Below are positions 17,799 through 25,772 of a stretch of 33,316 bases of DNA, one piece after another. This DNA is from Actinomycetota bacterium (GTDB lineage: Bacteria > Actinomycetota > Actinomycetes > S36-B12 > UBA5976). Position numbers and translations under genes: made by a program. Each line of letters begins with the position of its first letter. Within the stretch, counting starts at the first letter, position 1. The DNA lies in NCBI GenBank assembly GCA_016870575.1, contig VGBH01000015.1, forward strand, positions 1 through 33,316. The letters are read 5' to 3'. The notes beneath the pieces were generated by a model that was not told where the DNA came from, did no database searches, and was given only the letters and a program-made list of their open reading frames with translations.

Positions 17799-18301
17799 AT
17801 GCGAAAAATCGTACTCATTCTGCTGATTTTTCTTAGCGCTTGTTCAATAAGCTCGATTTATTCGCATCTGAAGAAATGTTTGTAGGAATGATGATTCCTC
17901 ACCATGAGCAAGCTATAGAAATGGCTGATTTTGCACTTAAGTATTCTGAAAACCCAAAAATTAAGAAACTTGCTAGAAATATTAAAGCATCGCAGCAACC
18001 CGAAATCGATTTGATGAATTCTTTTGGTAAGAATCTTGCTGAACTTCATGCAGGACATAACATGCAAGGAATGCTCTCCGAGCGCGACATGAAAATCTTA
18101 AAATTTTCAAGAGGAGAAATGTTTGACGAAATGTTTCTGTTTGGAATGATTCAACATCATGAAGGTGCAATAGAAATGGCAAAAACTGTTTTAAGTAGCA
18201 AAACTCCTGAGATTTCCAAGTTAGCAAATGAGATCATTCGTACCCAAAGCGAAGAAATTGAATTAATGAAGATTCTGCAAGAAGAAATTAACTCCGACTA
18301 A
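17799..18301 (+). pseudogene. DUF305 lipoprotein gene split by an apparent 1-nt frameshift
   Basis: ATG 17799 begins a classic lipoprotein signal peptide, MRKIVLILLIFLSAC, with the lipobox Cys at 17841-17843. The DUF305 domain lies in another frame from about 17846 to the stop at 18301. It carries the twin motifs MMIPHHEQAIEMAD and GMIQHHEGAIEMA, whose His pairs are thought to bind metal. Adding one A in the short CAATAA run at 17845-17850 joins both into a 167-residue protein reading ACSNKLDLF across the join. So this is either a real 1-nt deletion or a sequence/assembly error. Translation from inside (ATG 17876, GAAGAAATG context) would make a cytoplasmic domain. Family function is not established. 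Confidence 0.8.
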
Positions 18302-18323
18302 ATGAACTTTTGATATTTTTATT

Positions 18324-19664
18324 ATGAGAATTCAAACTTTCATATTCACATTAATAACGACTTTAGTTCTCATTTTTCTTAATCCTATTGTAGCTAATTC
18401 AACTCCTGTTGCAGACTGCAAGATTGCAGCCGCCCCTTTCCAGACAGTATCTCTCGGATTCCCAATGGCAAGTGAAAGACTAAAAGGTAATCCCAAGCCA
18501 AAAATTATGGTCTTGCCATTTCGATTAAGCGATAGACCTACATTCACATTTGGAAATGAAGTTAAAAATGATTACCTTGAGTCTGCAAAACAAATTGAAC
18601 GGTTATCCTTTGGAAAAACTAAACCGGAGTTTATTTTCCATGATGTAATTGATATACCAGAAACTGTAGTCGATATGGTGATTCTTCGACAAAATCAACA
18701 GCAACAGTGGCAGCGTGATGAATCCAAATCAACTTGGGGATTTATTCGCAAAATTATTGCTGAACATGATGCCAAGATTGATTTTACCGGGGTAAATGCA
18801 GTGATATTCCATGGTTCTTCAACTAGTAATGATTCATGGATTGCTGAAGCAATGATGTTCAGCAAAAACCCCAGAGATCCGTGGTTTAGACCAATGGAAA
18901 CAGCCGAAGGACCAATCCTCAATGCGTCACTGCTAGATAAGCGTCAGCCGATTGCCACGATAACTCACGAGATTATGCATCTTTATGGCTTAACTGATTT
19001 ATATGGTTCACCCACGGGACCTGGCAATTTATCGCTAATGTCAAACAATCAAGATGTGTTACTTAGTTATGAGAAGTGGGTTTTGGATTGGATACCAGAT
19101 ACCCAAGTTCAATGTATTATTGAAGCAACTGAGATTAATCCAAGTAATCTCAGTACCAGAATAACTATCCCGAATAATGTCGCAGATTTTGTAACGGTAA
19201 TTAAGACTGAAAAACCAGGTACTGCTTATATAATTGAAACATTAATCTATGGTGGTGTTTTCAAATATCTAGTTTTTTATTCCTTAGATAATGAGGCAAG
19301 GCCGCCAATTACGCTCCATACGCCAGTTCTTGGTGCGACAAATTCTGGTTTATTGATTTCAAATCTAAGTGGAGTTGGCACACAGCTAGTTTCATCTAAG
19401 TACAACTTATTAGTTTCTGACATGACAAGCAGCCAAATTACGCTTGATTTGATTCCTAAAACCCAATTATCAAATGCCAGCAGTTTGATATTAGCGGCTC
19501 AGTCGAATCGCGATCGGATCCAGGCAGAAATAAATGCGACAAATAAACCTGATCAGGTCGATAAACCCGTTAAAAGGAAAACAGTAGTTTGCGTCCAAGG
19601 AACATCAATTCGCAAAGTTACTGCAGTGAAACCTAAATGCCCTGTTGGATTTAAGCGAAGATAA
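18324..19664 (+). CDS. Secreted M6-like zinc metalloprotease domain protein
   Basis: A 446-residue protein. Residues 1-25 form a Sec signal peptide (FIFTLITTLVLIFLN). The zinc site HEIMHLYGLTDLYG has His215, Glu216 and His219 and the GL.DLY continuation characteristic of M6 (immune-inhibitor-A-like) peptidases. Upstream is IMVLPFRLSD, typical of the domain's first strand. The region after the active site is beta-rich without a recognised domain. The extreme C-terminus (about 418-446) is a small basic module with two Cys, VVCVQG...KPKCPVGFKRR, seen at the end of many secreted actinobacterial proteins. It follows the DUF305 gene after 22 nt. Substrate unknown. Confidence 0.8.
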   Translation: MRIQTFIFTLITTLVLIFLNPIVANSTPVADCKIAAAPFQTVSLGFPMASERLKGNPKPKIMVLPFRLSDRPTFTFGNEVKNDYLESAKQIERLSFGKTKPEFIFHDVIDIPETVVDMVILRQNQQQQWQRDESKSTWGFIRKIIAEHDAKIDFTGVNAVIFHGSSTSNDSWIAEAMMFSKNPRDPWFRPMETAEGPILNASLLDKRQPIATITHEIMHLYGLTDLYGSPTGPGNLSLMSNNQDVLLSYEKWVLDWIPDTQVQCIIEATEINPSNLSTRITIPNNVADFVTVIKTEKPGTAYIIETLIYGGVFKYLVFYSLDNEARPPITLHTPVLGATNSGLLISNLSGVGTQLVSSKYNLLVSDMTSSQITLDLIPKTQLSNASSLILAAQSNRDRIQAEINATNKPDQVDKPVKRKTVVCVQGTSIRKVTAVKPKCPVGFKRR

Positions 19665-19771
19665 CTAGCATCGGGCTACCTACTAATCTCCATTTTTCTA
19701 CTTGCTAGTAAGTATTTAACAAACCTGTAGATGTAATAGAAGTTGAAGACCGTATTTCTTAATCAGTTCTA

Positions 19772-19786
19772 TTGTGGTATGGACAA
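19772..19786. promoter_or_regulatory. Short inverted repeat upstream of the leader RNA
   Basis: TTGT-GGTATGG-ACAA is an imperfect palindrome 20 nt before the structured leader. It could be a GntR-type operator at the promoter of the rraA-like operon. A convincing -35/-10 pair was not found. Weak call. Confidence 0.25.
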
Positions 19787-19805
19787 GACATATTTAACCC
19801 TGATA

Positions 19806-19905
19806 GCGTTCTGCTTGTCGCGAGGCGATGCACACAGAGCCAGCTCTGCCAAGGGCAGCTGCCAAGCACGTAATCCCGAAAAACTGCTGTGCTTGACCAG
19901 AATGT
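19806..19905 (+). ncRNA. Candidate riboswitch-like structured leader of the rraA-like operon
   Basis: Four stems nest into a closed multibranch fold: P1 CGTTCTG/CAGAATG (19807-19813 with 19898-19904, one G-U); P2 TCGC-GAG-GCGA (19818-19828); P3 CAGCT..GCC-AAG-GGCAGCTG (19841-19861, with a 2-nt bulge); P4 CAAGCAC/GTGCTTG (19863-19869 with 19889-19895) and a 19-nt loop. An alternative hairpin CAGAG-CCAG-CTCTG (19835-19848) uses the 5' arm of P3, so the two exclude each other. P1 ends about 9 nt before the Shine-Dalgarno GAGAGGAG (19913-19920) and the GTG start at 19927. I do not recognise a known class. Confidence 0.55.
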
Positions 19906-19926
19906 CAGCGCCGAGAGGAGAAACAC

Positions 19927-20688
19927 GTGGCTCTGCCCGATATCATCAAAAATAATATTGTCCCTGACATCACCCGCCCCGATCCCGTTAAGTGCGAGAG
20001 GTTGAAAAACATCGGAAGCGCAACCGTAGCTGGAGCGTTATATGACTTAGGTGTTACTCGCCCTCATATGTCTGAATTACCAAGCTGGACACCTGGTAAG
20101 GCAGTTGCAGGACCAGCGCTAACTTTGCAATGTATGCCTAAACGCCAAGATATGGCTGATGGCGGCGAGTATTCCGAATTGGGAATGCTGCATCACTATG
20201 TGCTTTACCCAACTCAGCCTGGAGACATTGTTGTTGTTGATGCTAGAGGTGAATTAGAAGGTGGAATCTTCGGTGAGATGTTATCCACCTACTTTGTTGG
20301 ATTAGGTGGAGTAGGAATGGTCATTGATGGTGTCGTGCGTGATTGGCCACACATAAAAAAACTTGATTTAGGTTTGTGGATGCGCGGTGCTTCTCCTAAT
20401 CACGGTATGCAAAACCGATTAATGTTTTGGGCCATTAACGTCCCCATCGCTTGTTCAAATGTTTTAGTCATGCCTGGCGACATAATTGTTGCTGATGATG
20501 ATGGTGCCGTAGTTGTTCCAATCGGGCTTGTCGATCAAGTCATTGAAGCTGGGGAAATTAAGAATGATTGGGAAGTTTTCACAAGAATGAAGTTGCAGCA
20601 AGGTCATGATGTGCGCAAGTACTACCCGCTGAATGACGAAGCTAAAGTTGAATACGAAGCTTGGCAGAAGTCACACGGGAAAGCTTGA
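19927..20688 (+). CDS. RraA-family protein (HMG/CHA-aldolase-like)
   Basis: A 253-residue protein of the RraA family, which includes the regulator of RNase E and metal-dependent aldolases for 4-hydroxy-4-methyl-2-oxoglutarate and 4-carboxy-4-hydroxy-2-oxoadipate. Seen: the substrate loop GGIFGEMLS (112-120) and the metal motif IDGVVRD with Asp134, Arg138 and Asp139, followed by PGDIIVADDDGAVVVP. Its length, longer than the roughly 160-residue RNase E regulators, and its operon partners favour an enzyme acting on a hydroxy-oxoacid. Start GTG 19927 has a strong GAGAGGAG 6 nt upstream. It is first in an operon with the Ldh-type and DUF3604 genes. Confidence 0.82.
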   Translation: MALPDIIKNNIVPDITRPDPVKCERLKNIGSATVAGALYDLGVTRPHMSELPSWTPGKAVAGPALTLQCMPKRQDMADGGEYSELGMLHHYVLYPTQPGDIVVVDARGELEGGIFGEMLSTYFVGLGGVGMVIDGVVRDWPHIKKLDLGLWMRGASPNHGMQNRLMFWAINVPIACSNVLVMPGDIIVADDDGAVVVPIGLVDQVIEAGEIKNDWEVFTRMKLQQGHDVRKYYPLNDEAKVEYEAWQKSHGKA

Positions 20689-20695
20689 TTAGCTA

Positions 20696-21730
20696 ATGCC
20701 CACACTCGCACCTTCAGTTATGAAGCAGCTTGTCCAAGAAGTTTTTGAAGTACTTGGCACTCCGACGGATATGGCTGATCATGTAGCCAACTCATTAGTT
20801 GACTCCAACCTATCTGGTCATGACTCGCATGGCATTCAATTAGCAAAGGGCTACGGCGAAGCTATTCAAGATGGTTGGCTCAAACCTGCTGCTCGACCAG
20901 TAATTGATCCGCAGTCATCTTTCTTAGCAACCTTTACTGTTGATGGAGTCTCTGGTTGGGGACCACCAGCAGCGATGCTTGCTGTTGAAGGTGTGATGGA
21001 ACGTGCTCGCAAATTCGGGATTGGTGCAGCTGTAATTCGTCGAGGTGGTCATATTGGTCGGGTAGGTCAGTATGTAGAGCGAATGGCAGCAGAAAATCTA
21101 ATTGGCATCGTAACGTGCAACACGGGTTCGGCAACTATGCCTTTTGGTGGCAAGGGACCGATACTAGGTACGAATCCAATTGCAATTGCAGCACCACGAA
21201 AAGATGGCAAACCATCAGTCTTTTTTGATGGATCAACATCTGTTGTTGCTGGTAACAAATTACATGTATTGGCAGCTAAAGGTGTGCAAGCTCCACCAGG
21301 TTGGCTCGTCGATAAGGACGGCAACCCATCAACAGAACCAACTGACTTTTTTAATGGAGGTGCGCTACTTCCATTAGGTGGTCATAAAGGATATGCACTC
21401 TCCGTTATGGTTGATTTAATGGCGGGAATGCTATCTGGAACTTCAGCAGCTTATTTACCAAATTTTGCAGCCGCAAATGGCACGTTGGTTATTGCAATCT
21501 TACCTGAGGCATTTATGCCTCTTGATGAATATCTCACACAGGTAGAGATTGCATGTGATGCGTTAAAGAATGCTCCACGCATTGATCCGGCGCATGAAGT
21601 GTTATTGCCAGGTGAACCCGAAAGAATTGCACGACGCGATCGGGGTGCCAATGGCATCCCAATACCCGACCCAACTTGGCAGGCACTCTGTGATTTCGCG
21701 GAGAGCCTGGGGATACAGGTTCCAAAATAA
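20696..21730 (+). CDS. Ldh family (malate/L-lactate dehydrogenase type 2) oxidoreductase
   Basis: A 344-residue NAD(P)-dependent dehydrogenase of the Ldh_2 family (malate, ureidoglycolate, 2,3-diketogulonate and similar 2-hydroxyacids). Seen: SNLSGHDSHGIQLAKGY near residue 42, IRRGGHIGRVGQYVERMA with the likely catalytic His near 122, LGTNPIAIAAP, DGSTSVVAGNK and LPLGGHKGYALSVMVDLM. It follows the RraA-like gene after 7 nt, and the DUF3604 gene begins 5 nt after its stop. An RraA-aldolase/2-hydroxyacid dehydrogenase pair suggests catabolism of a hydroxylated dicarboxylate or an aromatic-derived acid. The substrate is not decided by sequence. Confidence 0.88.
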   Translation: MPTLAPSVMKQLVQEVFEVLGTPTDMADHVANSLVDSNLSGHDSHGIQLAKGYGEAIQDGWLKPAARPVIDPQSSFLATFTVDGVSGWGPPAAMLAVEGVMERARKFGIGAAVIRRGGHIGRVGQYVERMAAENLIGIVTCNTGSATMPFGGKGPILGTNPIAIAAPRKDGKPSVFFDGSTSVVAGNKLHVLAAKGVQAPPGWLVDKDGNPSTEPTDFFNGGALLPLGGHKGYALSVMVDLMAGMLSGTSAAYLPNFAAANGTLVIAILPEAFMPLDEYLTQVEIACDALKNAPRIDPAHEVLLPGEPERIARRDRGANGIPIPDPTWQALCDFAESLGIQVPK

Positions 21731-21735
21731 ATATT

Positions 21736-24237
21736 GTGAGTGACTACTTAACTAAAGATTTGCGTCAAAAGGTTGAAGCGCTCAAAGAGCAGGTTGCCAA
21801 CAGCCCAACATCAGTTGTAAATCTTCGAGCGCGCGCTGAAGTTTTGTGGGAATGGGCTAATGCCTTTTCAATGACTGGAACTCCATTACCAGTGGACTGC
21901 TCTTTTTTTATGGCTAGCATCTTTGTTGGAAATGATGTTGGAGAATTTAGTGTACTTCGCAGAGATCCAAAAATTTCAGCAATTGACTTAGATGAAATGC
22001 TCGAAGAACTAACACTTAAAGAGCAACATCTAAATGCTTTTGGTTCAGTATCAATAGACTCAAATCAAAGGTTACGAACTGAAAGTCTGGAGACATTAAA
22101 ACAAGTTTTTACAGTTGGTGACATTGCGCTAAATGAATGTTCAGGATTATTAATTGCTAGAAATGGATTTGTAAATCATGGTTTGCCACAAAGTTCTGAT
22201 CCGAGTGCAGAGAATTATGTAACTATTGAATGTAGTAATTCGAATGCCGTGTTTAAACCTGACACAATTGAAATGCGTGGATTAAGGGGCGGAATTCGTG
22301 CCCCCATCCCGGTACTCTTATTTCGCTTGTTTGGCACAAGTTTGACCAAGGGCGAAAGTATCACCATTACCTATGGAGATCGCTCTGGCGGCGGCCCAGG
22401 ATTTAGAGTGCAATCAACTTCAACGGATTCACTTAAATTACCAATTTATGTAGATTTCAAAGGAAACAATAACTTTTTTACATTTGATTACCCTGGTTGG
22501 GAAATATTAGGTCAAGCAGCAACATCAATTCACTGTTTTGGACCTGGAATAGTCAAAGTGGGAGAAACGTTCGAGATTACTGTTCGATTTGAAGATAGAG
22601 CAAGAAATCGGGCAACAGGGAAAATCCCAAGTTATCAAGTTCTACTTAATGATTCATTAGTTGCTTCAGTTGAATCAAGCGAAGAAGCACTCAAAAAGAT
22701 AACGAATCTTAAGATAAATCAAGAAGGAACCTTTCGATTCAAAATCGTTGCAAATAATGGGTTGGTGGCATGGAGTGATCCAGTTTGGGTTAAATCTCAA
22801 GTAACCAATCGAATCTATTGGGGAGATCTGCATGGTCATTGTGAGTTTGCAGATGGTCAAGGCACACCCGATGGTTTTTTTGATTTCGGCCGAGACGATG
22901 CTCAGCTTGATTTTCTTTGTTTATCCTAGCATGATATTTTTCTTGATGACTTCAAGTGGCAATACTTGCAAAATTGCCTTACTCGCTATGAAGTAGCAAA
23001 TGAATTCATTCCAATACTGGCTTATGAATATACCGCACCTCCAAAATTAGGCGGGCACCATAACGTTTATTTCCGCAAAGGTGATAGCAAGCTGGTGGGC
23101 CTGCACCAGGCTACTAATGTGACTGATCTATTCAAGGTACTTAAGGAATTAAATTCAACAGGCGATGTGCTGGTTATTCCACATGCCCATCAAGCAGGTG
23201 ATTGGCGAAGAGCGGACAAAGATTTAGTTGCAGGAGTTGAGATTGCATCGCAGCATGGAAGTTTTGAATGGTTTGGACTTCGTTTTTAGGAAAATAGTAA
23301 TCAAGTTGGTTTCGTTGGTGGGTCTGATAACCATCAAGGTCACCCAGGTTATTCATCAACATCAGTTAATATTGCCGAAAGCCTAAATGGCTTAACTGCG
23401 GCCTGGGCTAACACTTTGAGTTCAGATAGCATCTTTTCTGCCATTCGCGAGCGCAAAGTTTATGTAACAACAGGTGAGCGGATTCTGATGGACTTCACCG
23501 TTGATGATGTTGTTATGGGCGGTACAGTTACAAATAAGAAACCAAGATCTATCAAGGGGGCGGTATCTGGAACGGGGCCGTTAAGTAAGTTGGAAGTTCG
23601 ACGAAGTAATGCAGTTATCTATAAACGAAGTTATTCTGGCAAGTTGGGCTCATCAAACAAGATTCGAATAGCCTTTTCATCAACTAGTGAAGTTGAAGGT
23701 CACGATAACCCTCGGGGTTACATTATTTGGAAAGGTTGTATTTCCTTTAATCGGGAGATCGTAAAAGGAGTTGATTCTTCGTCGCTGTTTAATTGGAATT
23801 GCGAACATGCGACACTAAGAAGTGGTAGTAAAAGTAAGATTGATTTTGAAATTAGAACTCGAGGTCATTCAAACTCGATTTTTGTCGAGTTAGATGAATT
23901 AGTGGATTCCGATGAGATTGAGATTCATTTGGAAGAAACGAATGAGATTACTGACTCAAGATATATTCGAGATAGAGATGTGCTTATGGCTACGTATGTG
24001 ATTATCAAAGTCAATGAGTTTGCACAAGGAAGCGTCTCAAGAGAGGTTTTGATAGGTTCTGATCGTGATTTAATCTAAGTTGAAGTTGTTGATCCCGCAT
24101 GTGCTTGGGATGATGAATTTTCATTTATGGATTCGAGTACAGATTCGCAATCTGGAGACCATTACCTGCTATATGTTGAACAACAAGATGGAGCACAAGG
24201 TTGGTCTAGCTCTATTATAATTTGTGATTCTAATTAA
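21736..24237 (+). pseudogene. DUF3604 (PHP-like) protein gene with three in-frame stop codons
   Basis: One frame of 834 codons encodes a DUF3604 protein from GTG 21736 to the final TAA 24235-24237. It is interrupted by TAG 22927-22929, TAG 23287-23289 and TAA 24076-24078, with no frame change. Domain text continues across each stop: NRIYWGDLHGHCEFADG (metal-binding His366, His368) and LDFLCLS before the first stop, HDIF after it; HQAGDWRR and GSFEWFGLRF before the second, VGFVGGSDNHQGHPG after it; and after the third a normal end with YLLYVEQQDGAQGWSS. The first stop sits where relatives usually have Glu or Asp in a (S/T)(E/D)HD motif. Likely nonsense decay; readthrough is the less likely alternative. 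Third gene of the rraA-like operon. Confidence 0.88.
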
Positions 24238-24375
24238 AATTCGGAATGTGTTATCTCAGCAGTTGATTAATAATTTAATTCTTTAAAACTTACATATCCA
24301 AGCATCTATATAACAATTTTGTCTTTTACTAATTCCTTTCTCATAAACACTAATGGAATCAATAATTTAGTTACT
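24238..24375. other. AT-rich spacer, nothing recognised
   Basis: This 138-nt stretch between the DUF3604 frame and the convergent 86-residue gene is very AT-rich. I see no hairpin with a U-tract, no tRNA and no plausible coding frame. Confidence 0.5.
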
Positions 24376-24636
24376 TCAATTAATTATTAATGAGTTATCG
24401 ACTACTTGGTAAATCTGGTTTCGCGATTGAAAAACTTTAGCCAAATACAATTCAGCTATTTCAGCTTGATCAGTTACCTGGGTGCGCAAAGCAAGGTCAG
24501 CACCATTTGCCCGAATTAGGTATTTCGCTTCCTCCCAGTCAAAATGTTCAATTTCCATTCCCTCTGAGACAGCCAGTTCAATAAGGGCTAGTTGAAAAAG
24601 TTTTACGGAAGGCTGCGGTGGAATTGCGATATTCAC
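24376..24636 (-). CDS. Small hypothetical protein
   Basis: An 86-residue frame starting at GTG 24636. I do not recognise a family. The composition is protein-like: an amphipathic N-terminal half (FQLALIELAVSEGMEIEHF), an acidic middle and a GADLALRTQV segment. There are no Cys, no signal peptide and no membrane segment, so it would be a small cytoplasmic protein. It is divergent from the iron-binding lipoprotein gene (107-nt spacer) and convergent with the decayed DUF3604 gene. A weak GAGAG lies about 9 nt before the start. It could be spurious. Confidence 0.5.
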   Translation of the reverse strand: MNIAIPPQPSVKLFQLALIELAVSEGMEIEHFDWEEAKYLIRANGADLALRTQVTDQAEIAELYLAKVFQSRNQIYQVVDNSLIIN

Positions 24637-24743
24637 AGGGGAATGCTCTCAGGTCAATGGTTGTGATTTGATTAACACAAGAAAAAATTTGCTAAAAGGC
24701 TTCGAGTAGTTGTAGAGTTCAAGGCAATTACGAAAGGAAAAAT

Positions 24744-25772
24744 TTGCGTAAATATCTTGGCCTAGCCACCGTGGCAGCCCTTATTCTCAGCGCCGCTGCC
24801 TGCGGATCTGAAAACAATCAGCGGGTATCTGAAGGAGAATCCTTAAGTGGTACCGAATTAACTGTCTATTCTGGTCGAAGTGAAGAGTTCATTGGTCCAT
24901 TCTTTGCAGATTTTGAATCAGCAACTGGAATCAATCTAAATGTTCGTTATGGTGATTCAGCCGAGCTAGCAGCTCAGTTACTTGAAGAAGGAAATAACTC
25001 CCCCGCTGATATTTTCATTTCGCAAGACGCCGGTTCATTAGGAGCAGTCGCTGAATCAGGGATGCTAACAACTTTGGATGCTGAGATTTTGAATTTAGCT
25101 CCAACTGAATATCAAGCCAAAAGTGGTGCATGGGTTGGTTTGACTGCGAGGGCGAGAGTTTTTGCTTATGACCCTGTCAAAGTAACTGAACTTCCAGATT
25201 CAATTGATGATCTACTTGATCCGAAATGGAACGGCAAAATTGGAATTGCTCCAACAAATGCATCTTTTCAGGCTTTCGTAACGGCATTACGACAGTTACG
25301 CGGTGAAGTGGCTGCAGAATCTTGGCTAGCTGGAATTGCCGCTAACAATCCAGTGGCATATGAAAAAAACAGCATGATTGTTGAAGCAATTAATGCAGGT
25401 GAGATTGAACTAGGTCTTGTAAATCATTATTACATTTATGAAGTTGCGGAGGCTTTGGGTGGCGAGATTAATGTGAAGAATGGCTTTTTTGCCGTAGGCG
25501 ATCCTGGCAATTTAATTAATGTATCTGGAGCTGGCATTTTAAATACTGCAAGGAATTCAGCTGGAGCTGCGGAGTTAATCAAGTACTTATTGAGTAATGA
25601 ATCACAGAACAGATTTGTTAGCGATACTAATGAATATTCGATATTGCTGGAAGTTCCATCCCCACAAGGTTTGCCTACTTTTGCCGATATTGGTACGCCA
25701 GTAGTGGATCTTGATGCACTAAAGGATGTTCGATTAACCCAAGAAATGTTAGTTAGAGTTGGATTGCTTTGA
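24744..25772 (+). CDS. fbpA: Iron(III) ABC transporter substrate-binding lipoprotein (FbpA/FutA type)
   Basis: A 342-residue periplasmic-binding-fold protein anchored as a lipoprotein: signal MRKYLGLATVAALILSAAAC with Cys20. TVYSGRSEEFIGPF begins the mature domain, as in FbpA/FutA proteins. The motif NHYYIYE (His228, Tyr229, Tyr230, Tyr232) supplies the tyrosines that hold ferric iron in this family. ADIFISQDAGSLG and WNGKIGIAPTNASFQAF are further family blocks. Start TTG 24744 has AAAGGAA upstream. Its stop overlaps the permease start (TTGA). No DtxR/Fur box was recognised in the spacer, so iron regulation is unproven. Confidence 0.92.
   Translation: MRKYLGLATVAALILSAAACGSENNQRVSEGESLSGTELTVYSGRSEEFIGPFFADFESATGINLNVRYGDSAELAAQLLEEGNNSPADIFISQDAGSLGAVAESGMLTTLDAEILNLAPTEYQAKSGAWVGLTARARVFAYDPVKVTELPDSIDDLLDPKWNGKIGIAPTNASFQAFVTALRQLRGEVAAESWLAGIAANNPVAYEKNSMIVEAINAGEIELGLVNHYYIYEVAEALGGEINVKNGFFAVGDPGNLINVSGAGILNTARNSAGAAELIKYLLSNESQNRFVSDTNEYSILLEVPSPQGLPTFADIGTPVVDLDALKDVRLTQEMLVRVGLL

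Noticed and set aside
19664-19709. ACTAGCA/TGCTAGT inverted repeat as terminator of the protease gene
   Set aside because: The loop is 32 nt and no U-tract follows, so it is too weak to call.
19831-19880. Similarity to the c-di-GMP-I (GEMM) riboswitch (GCACACAGAGC)
   Set aside because: The second conserved block (ACGCAAAGCC type) and the receptor are missing, and the stem order does not fit.
19743-19955. 70-residue open frame across the rraA-like leader
   Set aside because: Its sequence is not protein-like, it has no ribosome site, and it overlaps the structured RNA and the start of the next gene.
21736-24237. Alternative genetic code (TAG or TAA as sense)
   Set aside because: purB and purC end with TAG, and several genes end with TAA, where family homology also ends. 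The internal stops use both codons and occur only in this one gene.
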